Assembly: GCF_037975245.1 (NCBI RefSeq)
Contig: NC_092577.1
Coordinates: 35,084,898 to 35,148,897, forward strand
Length of the DNA stretch: 64,000 nt
Source: Apostichopus japonicus
Lineage: Eukaryota > Echinodermata > Holothuroidea > Aspidochirotida > Stichopodidae
Direction of reading: 5' to 3'
The notes beneath the pieces are model-generated. The model searched no databases and was not told where the DNA came from. It saw nothing but the letters and a program-made list of their open reading frames with translations. Positions 58,306-64,000 of this stretch are shown here, one piece after another. Position numbers and translations under genes: made by a program. Positions within the stretch are counted from its first letter, which is position 1. Every line of letters starts with the position of its first letter.

Positions 58306-58849
58306 GTAAGACATCCTTCATGTAGTAATTGTTAAGAAGCATGTTGTAGATCGTATCACAAGCGCATGCTACACTCGTTACTTCGTTAACGTGCGTTGCT
58401 CAGTATACAGCATACGGAAGTGTTCTTCGATGATCTGGGAATGCCGTTGTTTCTTGCTTTGCTTGTTACTTCGTTATCGATATTTTTTGACACCTGGTTG
58501 TTATAGGAACTTCATTGTATCTTCATATTAATTTAAAAAAAAAACTATTGGCAAATTGTTGAGGTCTATTTTGTCCTGTGCGAGTCGAGTCGAGACGAGT
58601 CGAGGTGGCTTGTTAGCCTTGTATTGTAGCCTAACGGTATTTTAATCTGCCCAGGCCTAGACTAGAACTAAAAGTTAGGCCCAAGTAAGATAACTTAGCA
58701 CTGCCAATGTTAGCAATTTAAGTCTGTAAAGACGTTACAAACGTGTTATGGATAACGTGATCACGAACGTAACGCAAAGATTGGACTAGGCTAAGCCTAG
58801 CAAGAACTCAGATTTTGTTTATATATTTGTATATCCTAGGCTTAGTATT
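58306..58849. other. no recognisable gene
   Basis: Short words GAGTCGAGTCGAGACGAGTC near 58,583 are a small degenerate repeat; nothing else seen. Confidence 0.45.
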
Positions 58850-58857
58850 ATTACAAT

Positions 58858-59480
58858 GCTTACCAGTCAAAACGTCCCTTTACCAAGACGTCCCTGTACC
58901 AAAACGTCCCCGCTTTTGGTCAAATCGTCCCCGTTGGTCAAAACGTCCCGTAAGTCAAAGCGTCCCCATCTAAGACATTCATTCACAGTTGTTAATATAT
59001 ATTAATTTTAAGTTATTATTTGGCTATGTTATCGGCATGCAAGTTGGATTACAGGCCCAAAATAAATCATGAAGGACTATATATCATTTAGGGCAGGGAC
59101 AGGAAAGGGGGCTGGGGCTTTAGCCGTAGTCCCCCTTCTAGACCATCAAAAAATACCAACTCGTGTTTAGAAAAAATCCTTTTACCCTACAGCCCTCTTG
59201 CATTCCCTTTTCTTGTATCTTACTGTACCTCAGAAAATTATACTCAAAAATGTTTCCGCCCTCATACCCAGCACTTCCCACTCCTAAAAACTGTGTTTTC
59301 AACCTAAACTATACTTATCCTTACTCTTTGATTTGAACTAAAAACATCCACACTTGCATTCCAACTGATTATAAAAGCGGGGACGTTTTGACTGCGGAGA
59401 CGTTTTGGTAAAAAGCGGGGACGTTTTTGGTCTTAAAAAAGCGTGAACGTTTTGGTAAAGGGACGTTTTGACTGGATACC
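58858..59480. mobile_element. 623 bp element with AAAACGTCCC-repeat TIRs, exact 8 bp TSD
   Basis: ATTACAAT lies directly outside both ends (58,850-58,857; 59,481-59,488). The left end begins GCTTACCAGTCAAAACGTCC; the right end read in reverse is GGTATCCAGTCAAAACGTCC. Each TIR carries several AAAACGTCCCCGC units. It is the complete relative of the copy at 31,556. Non-coding. It lies between first exons 1e and 1f. Confidence 0.9.
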
Positions 59481-59559
59481 ATTACAATACTAGTTGTTAT
59501 GTCGTGAGTCTGTCGTGTATATAATATGGGCTACAGTACATTAAACTAGGCTAGGCCTG

Positions 59560-59612
59560 GTAACTCTCGGATTAACACTCGGATTAACACTCAGATTAAC
59601 ACTCGGATTACT
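59560..59612. repeat. 12 bp tandem repeat
   Basis: CGGATTAACACT repeated about four times. Confidence 0.85.
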
Positions 59613-60741
59613 TGTACTTACTAAGTATGGATGCACTAGTTTATTTGTAATGTCTGGTAGCATGATGGTGTGTATATAAGCTACGATTTTCAAAAAAATC
59701 AATTTCACCAAAAATTTGTAGTTAATAGTGACCAACGTGTCGAGACAATGAATAAAACCTACTATATTATTTCTAAAATAAGCATTCAGTATCATGCAGG
59801 ACAGTGAGCAACAAGTTATCTTGAATACTTAACAGTAAAAATGTTGCAGAATGGAACTAATGCATAGTGGTACACATGTACATCAGTGTTTGACACAATC
59901 CCTCACTGGCTTGTGGACACCTCCCCAAACATGCTGAGTCATCGGTGCATAGTACCGCTTACAGTTATATTATATAAAAGACATGACCAGTTAATTTCTC
60001 AAAAGATCTCAAATTGAGAACATAATTGATTTGTACCCTGTTCAAGTCAAAATCATTAATTATAAGCACTTGGATTGGCTCAAATGAGACCATCATTTGC
60101 TACGCTTAGTACATGATTTATTCTACCTTTGATTCCTGCATCTATAGATCTGTTACGGTTGCATGACCTACCAACAAATCATTGCTACCATTGCAACAAT
60201 TCCTGCCTGGTTTTCGTCCTGTGTGTTTGCTCTTTTGCTGATAAAGTTGAGATTATTTGTAAACCTTGATATGTACTTTATCTTGAGTTGTTTACTTTGT
60301 ATTCACATGGAGAGAGGTGTATGTCTGTTTTTAAGATATATGCCATTGCTGTGTATACGATGGCAGCCATTTTATCTTCAATATTAAACTTAGCCACTCA
60401 GTACAGTATCCTAGCTATAGCTACAGTACATGTACATTTTGTGTAGAGTATATGACCCTGTTAAACATACATGTACAGTTTATCTGTTTTTACATTAAAC
60501 TGACTTCACAAATCCACTACCATCTTTGCTTTCTGGAGATAAAGAGGTTTAATTCTGTTTTTCCTGTGGTCGTGGTGTGAGATTTTTGAATGGTAAATTT
60601 CTGATTTAATACAGTACTTCAGTTGCTTTGTATCCTGATTTGATCTGTGGCTTGGATCTCGTCTGGTGATTCTGGTCTGGTCTGGTTAACCTCTTCGTCA
60701 GTCATTTTGGATAAAAAAACAGTTCAACAAGACATTTCAAT
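59613..60741. other. no recognisable gene; upstream of exon 1f
   Basis: A 74-codon frame at 60,163-60,387 is hydrophobic but has no AIG1 signature and no phase-0 donor at the expected place; it is not called. Confidence 0.4.
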
Positions 60742-60906
60742 ATGGCTTCTGCCTCGTCTTTTATATTAACTTTGTTACATTTGGCGATATCGTACCATTA
60801 TACCATGACCTACTGGATATACATAACGGATACGAAACAGCGATTGCTCGCCGTGCGACCGTATACCTACGGCGGGGAATACAAATTTTTCACAATATGG
60901 TGTCTG
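60742..60906 (+). CDS. AIG1/ADTRP-like first exon 1f (55 codons, canonical type)
   Basis: ATG 60,742 (TTCAATATGGC); donor CTG|GTAAGA, phase 0. Membrane segment ILTLLHLAISYHYTMTYWIY, then RPYTYGGEYKFFTIWCL. Thr51 (ACA 60,892-60,894) aligns with catalytic Thr43 of human AIG1. It is the first exon nearest to the shared body, 747 bp before exon 2, and with exons 2-4 gives 173 residues of a typical ~240-residue AIG1-like protein. AIG1 and ADTRP are multi-pass membrane threonine hydrolases that cleave fatty acid esters of hydroxy fatty acids (FAHFAs). Confidence 0.9.
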
Positions 60907-61653
60907 GTAAGAATCAGAGAAAACAAACAGCTACTGTTTAAGCTGACTTAAGTGATAAGTCAGAATTTTGGTATTAAAGAGTAACCATCTCCTATTCAAT
61001 TTGGTCAGTTAATATTTAAAGATATGTTGTTTATAAATATTTTTGATATTCCTGAAACTAACAGTAGTAATTTTGTTCACAGAACATATCACCCCAGTGG
61101 TTAAATTTGATATATGTTTGATCGGATTGTTTTAAATATCAAATGTATATGAAAATTTGCCAAATTTACAATCTAAAACTACAGTACATTCTCTGCTGTA
61201 TAAACTTGCAGTTTAACTTACTGGTTACAGTGTGTTTTCCTCAGCCTGAAAATATCAAAATACAAGTGATAAGAAAGTTAAATGATAAGTGAAAAGTAAT
61301 TATTTCTTTAATTTATGAAGAGTAAGATTACCTTTAGATGCAGGGGGGCTTTTTTGAACATATTTCTGAGCTTATTTTTCATCGGCTTACGACACAGGTT
61401 TTGTAACTGTAAAAAAAGACAGAAAAGTAATCAATGTTTGAGGTATGGCACAGAAAAGGCACAAAAGGCATCAGTGAATCAGAAACAGGTCGACTGTTAG
61501 GTACCACAATTGCTAACCAGAAATCCATGATTGTAGTACAACAGGTCAGACAGACCTTCTCTGCATTTCCCAAAGGAAGTATCACGTTTGTGATATGAGA
61601 AAAATAAGTTCATTCTTACTTCTTTTTCCATTTTGTTATTTTTATTTCTCCAG

Positions 61654-61791
61654 ATTTTGCAGTTAGTATATTTCTTCTGGTCTTGCATAACTGACATGGT
61701 ATCGGCGTCTGCACCACATAGCTCAGCAGGAAGGGCAACTGTAGCTTTCAGAGATTGGTTCCTGGCCGCAATAGTCTTCCCCATTGGTTCT
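61654..61791 (+). CDS. AIG1/ADTRP-like shared exon 2 (46 codons)
   Basis: Acceptor TTTCTCCAG|ATT at 61,652-61,653, donor TCT|GTAAGT, phase 0 at both ends, so it can receive any of the six first exons. It encodes the second membrane segment ILQLVYFFWSCITDMV, a short polar loop, RDWFLAAIVFPIG (the conserved RDW...FP element) and the start of the third membrane segment. Only one copy of this exon exists in the window. Confidence 0.92.
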
Positions 61792-61859
61792 GTAAGTCTT
61801 TAACTATTTGTATTTCTCTGGTAGACTTTAAGGCTGGACTTAGAAAATGGAAGTGGGGA

Positions 61860-62339
61860 GGCTTGGAGGAGGTGGGGGTGGGGGGGGAGAGGAATGTGGG
61901 ATGGCAGGTATGAAAGAGAATAAAAGGGTGAGAATAACAAAAAGGGTAAAACATATATCAGAAAGATTACTTGCCTTGAGAAGCAAACTATGCAGTATAG
62001 TGTATACAGGAATCCTTATGTAGTAGGACTGGACGTTGTACGTACAAATGTTGTTCTCACAAAAATTGCGCAAGTTCCGGGCAGTTCTGTTTAAATGGCT
62101 TGGAGGGGATGGGGTGGGGGGGAGAGGGGTGTGGGATGGAAGAAGGAGGGTAAGAAAGAGAATAAGAGGGTGAGAATAACAAAAAGGGTAAAACATCTAT
62201 CAGAAAGATTACTTGCCTTGTCGAGAAACAAAATATACAGTATGGTGTATACAGGAATCCTCATGTAGTAGGACTGGACGTTGTACGTACAAATGTTGTT
62301 CTCACAAAAATTGTGCAAGTTCTGGGCATTTCTGTTTTA
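61860..62339. repeat. 238 bp direct duplication in the intron after exon 2
   Basis: 61,860-62,097 and 62,098-62,339 are near-identical in order. Both start GGCTTGGAGG with a G-rich stretch and both contain GAGAATAACAAAAAGGGTAA and GGACTGGACGTTGTACGTAC. Non-coding. Confidence 0.92.
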
Positions 62340-62386
62340 CATATTAATCCATTCATTGTTTCTCTGTGTTTTTCCTTTCTCAACAG

Positions 62387-62488
62387 TTGGTCGTTATAAC
62401 CTTTTGGGCGATTTATGGTATGAACAGGGAGCTCATCTTTCCGGCGGCACTTGACGAATTCTTTCCAGCCTGGTTAAATCATGCTTTG
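62387..62488 (+). CDS. AIG1/ADTRP-like shared exon 3 (34 codons)
   Basis: Acceptor TCAACAG|TTG, donor TTG|GTAAGT, phase 0 both ends. It encodes the end of a membrane segment (LVVITFWAIYGMNREL), IFPAALDEFFPAWLNHAL. The NRELIFP and P.WLNH motifs are hallmarks of the AIG1/ADTRP family and lie just before the catalytic His. Confidence 0.94.
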
Positions 62489-63228
62489 GTAAGTCATGCA
62501 GTATTTCTATGAGGGAATCTAAAGGCACCAGTTCAAGAAATGTCTAATGTTTAGATCATGTAACTTCAAGAATCTTGTTGATGCTATCGACCAGCCTCTC
62601 ACCCGATTCTATCAAGATATGAAATTATTGACATTTTGTGAATTTTATCGGGGAACGTACAAAGCCCAACTATTGATATCAGTGAAGAACAAGACTTCAA
62701 AAATGCTTTTGTAATTCTTTGGGCACTTTGCCGTATGCAGGCTTGCTAAGAATCTTATCAGGGTTAATTTTGAACTGTACCAGACAAAGAGACAATTGAC
62801 AGCCAGTTGAGTTCCTTTTTGGTGGATCTTTTTCCACCTTAGCCTTAGGGAAGTACCGCCTTGCTTCACTCCATACCCTGTATCTTCCTTAACCTGGGCT
62901 GCACTCACCCCCTGAGGGTGCAAGGCAGGGCTCCATGGGTGCAGATTTATAGACATAAACAACAAATTTATGCACAAAACAATAATAGACAGCAGGTGAA
63001 GTTTTTGCAAAATTATGTTTCCATCGGTTAGGGATGTGCAAGTAGTAGAAAAGATAAAAAAAATCCTGCCCTACAAACACCCAGGGCAAGAGCTTTCAAT
63101 ATTTGTCAATGTTTTTGCTATTTGGACAATCTCAGAATATCCTTCATAATTTTCTAAAATAGATAAACAATGTCTCTTTGTTGTTCCTTAAGTGATTGTT
63201 CCCTTATGTTTTCTCTTTCATTTCACAG

Positions 63229-63344
63229 CATACCTTTGTTCTCCCGTTGCTTCTTATCGATATGTTGCTGGTGAAACATAAATATCCTTCTCGGATAAGT
63301 GGAATCCTCGGTGCTGTAGGCTTTGCTCTTTGTTATCTAGTATG
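63229..63344 (+). CDS. AIG1/ADTRP-like shared exon 4 (38 codons + 2 nt), gene continues
   Basis: Acceptor TTTCACAG|CAT; donor TG|GTAAGT, leaving in phase 2 (TG|G, Trp). The first codon, CAT at 63,229-63,231, is the His that corresponds to catalytic His134 of human AIG1 (HT..LP). The rest encodes HTFVLPLLLIDMLLVKHKYP, SRISGILGAVGFALCYLVW, i.e. a membrane helix, the KYPSR.SG loop and the next helix. About 65 residues of a normal C-terminus must lie in exons beyond the window. Confidence 0.94.
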
Positions 63345-64000
63345 GTAAGTGTATATGTCTGTCAAAGGGATATCCTGCTGGCTGTAGTCCATCGTTTTTA
63401 CCAAATTTGTTGGAAAATTTCCCTTTTTTCTGTATATATACATAATCTCATAGTAATTTGGATGGAGAAGTTACAAATTTGCAATTGTTTGTGAGTGTAT
63501 ATGGCAACAAATGTGAATTATGTCAGAATGGCAATTGAGCTGAAAGTATTGTCTTTTTTATTTTTTATTTATCCAGACCAGAGGAAAAAAGTATTTTTAC
63601 ACACAAAAAGTTGCATTGTGACAAAATTCTAAGTACAAAGACCATGGACAGCTAAGCAATCATTCCAAATGTATCACATTACAAGGGTGAATCAACAAGA
63701 ACATTTATTGGAAAGTAAAGCTTTTTTAAACAAAAAACCCTGCCTTGATGACATCACAGACCAATAGATCACTAGAGGAACAGAGGGTGTGGCTATAGAG
63801 ATAGTTGGTCTTGATGTAAGGGGGTAGAGAGTGGACCAAGTGGTTTGGTTGTTGTGCCCAGGCTCAATCAGGAGTGACTTTTCTTTAAAAGCATCTAGTT
63901 GTCTTCTTCAAATGAACTTTACGTCTTGAGAAATTAATAATTCTGTATGATTTTAAAAATTTGTCTACGATGTACTTTAGTATCATAGTCTTATTCACAT
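63345..64000. other. intron 4 of the AIG1-like gene, to window edge
   Basis: No further family exon is seen before 64,000. Confidence 0.6.

Noticed and set aside
60163-60387. Hydrophobic 74-codon frame near exon 1f
   Set aside because: Lacks the FF/YGG signature and a matching donor; ends in an ordinary stop.

Overview
The window is repeat-rich eukaryotic DNA from an animal, most likely a marine invertebrate. Two intron-containing genes lie on the + strand with GT-AG introns and one AT-AC intron, and there are Penelope-like, Ty3/gypsy, LINE and hAT-type elements. The AIG1/ADTRP-type gene and the repeat mix would suit an echinoderm or hemichordate, but I cannot fix the phylum from sequence alone.

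Region 1-22.9 kb is non-genic. A tandem array of a ~230 bp satellite (about 61 copies, organised in 13-16-mer higher-order blocks) fills 1-14.0 kb. The same satellite returns in the opposite orientation at 20.9-22.9 kb. Between the two inverted arrays is ~7 kb of nested repeat debris: Penelope-like retroelement pieces with hammerhead-like ends, a snap-back hairpin with a tRNA B-box, AT microsatellites, a 105 bp palindromic minisatellite, a LINE fragment and three non-autonomous hAT-like elements with 8 bp target duplications. The satellite/flank junction is the same on both sides, so the block looks like one giant fold-back structure.

Region 22.9-34.8 kb starts with a decayed Ty3/gypsy retrotransposon (gag, protease, RT, RNase H, integrase and a 3' LTR; the 5' LTR is missing). 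It is followed by mostly silent DNA with short inverted-repeat elements and an eight-copy ~179 bp tandem repeat.

Region 34.8-43.6 kb holds a complete 12-exon gene for a 492-residue coiled-coil protein that I cannot name. Its third intron is a U12-type AT-AC intron with a near-consensus donor and branch site.

Region 48.1-63.3 kb is the most interesting part. It is an AIG1/ADTRP-family (integral-membrane FAHFA hydrolase) locus with six separate candidate first exons spread over 12.8 kb, followed by a single set of shared exons 2, 3 and 4; the gene runs off the right edge. Every first exon has its own ATG, one N-terminal membrane segment, a phase-0 GT donor, and a Thr (five exons) or Ser (one exon) exactly five residues before the splice site. 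That is where the family's catalytic Thr lies. The shared exon 4 begins with the codon for the family's catalytic His. The layout resembles variable-first-exon loci such as UGT1A: interchangeable N-terminal modules carrying the nucleophile are joined to a constant body. Transcript data would be needed to prove this.
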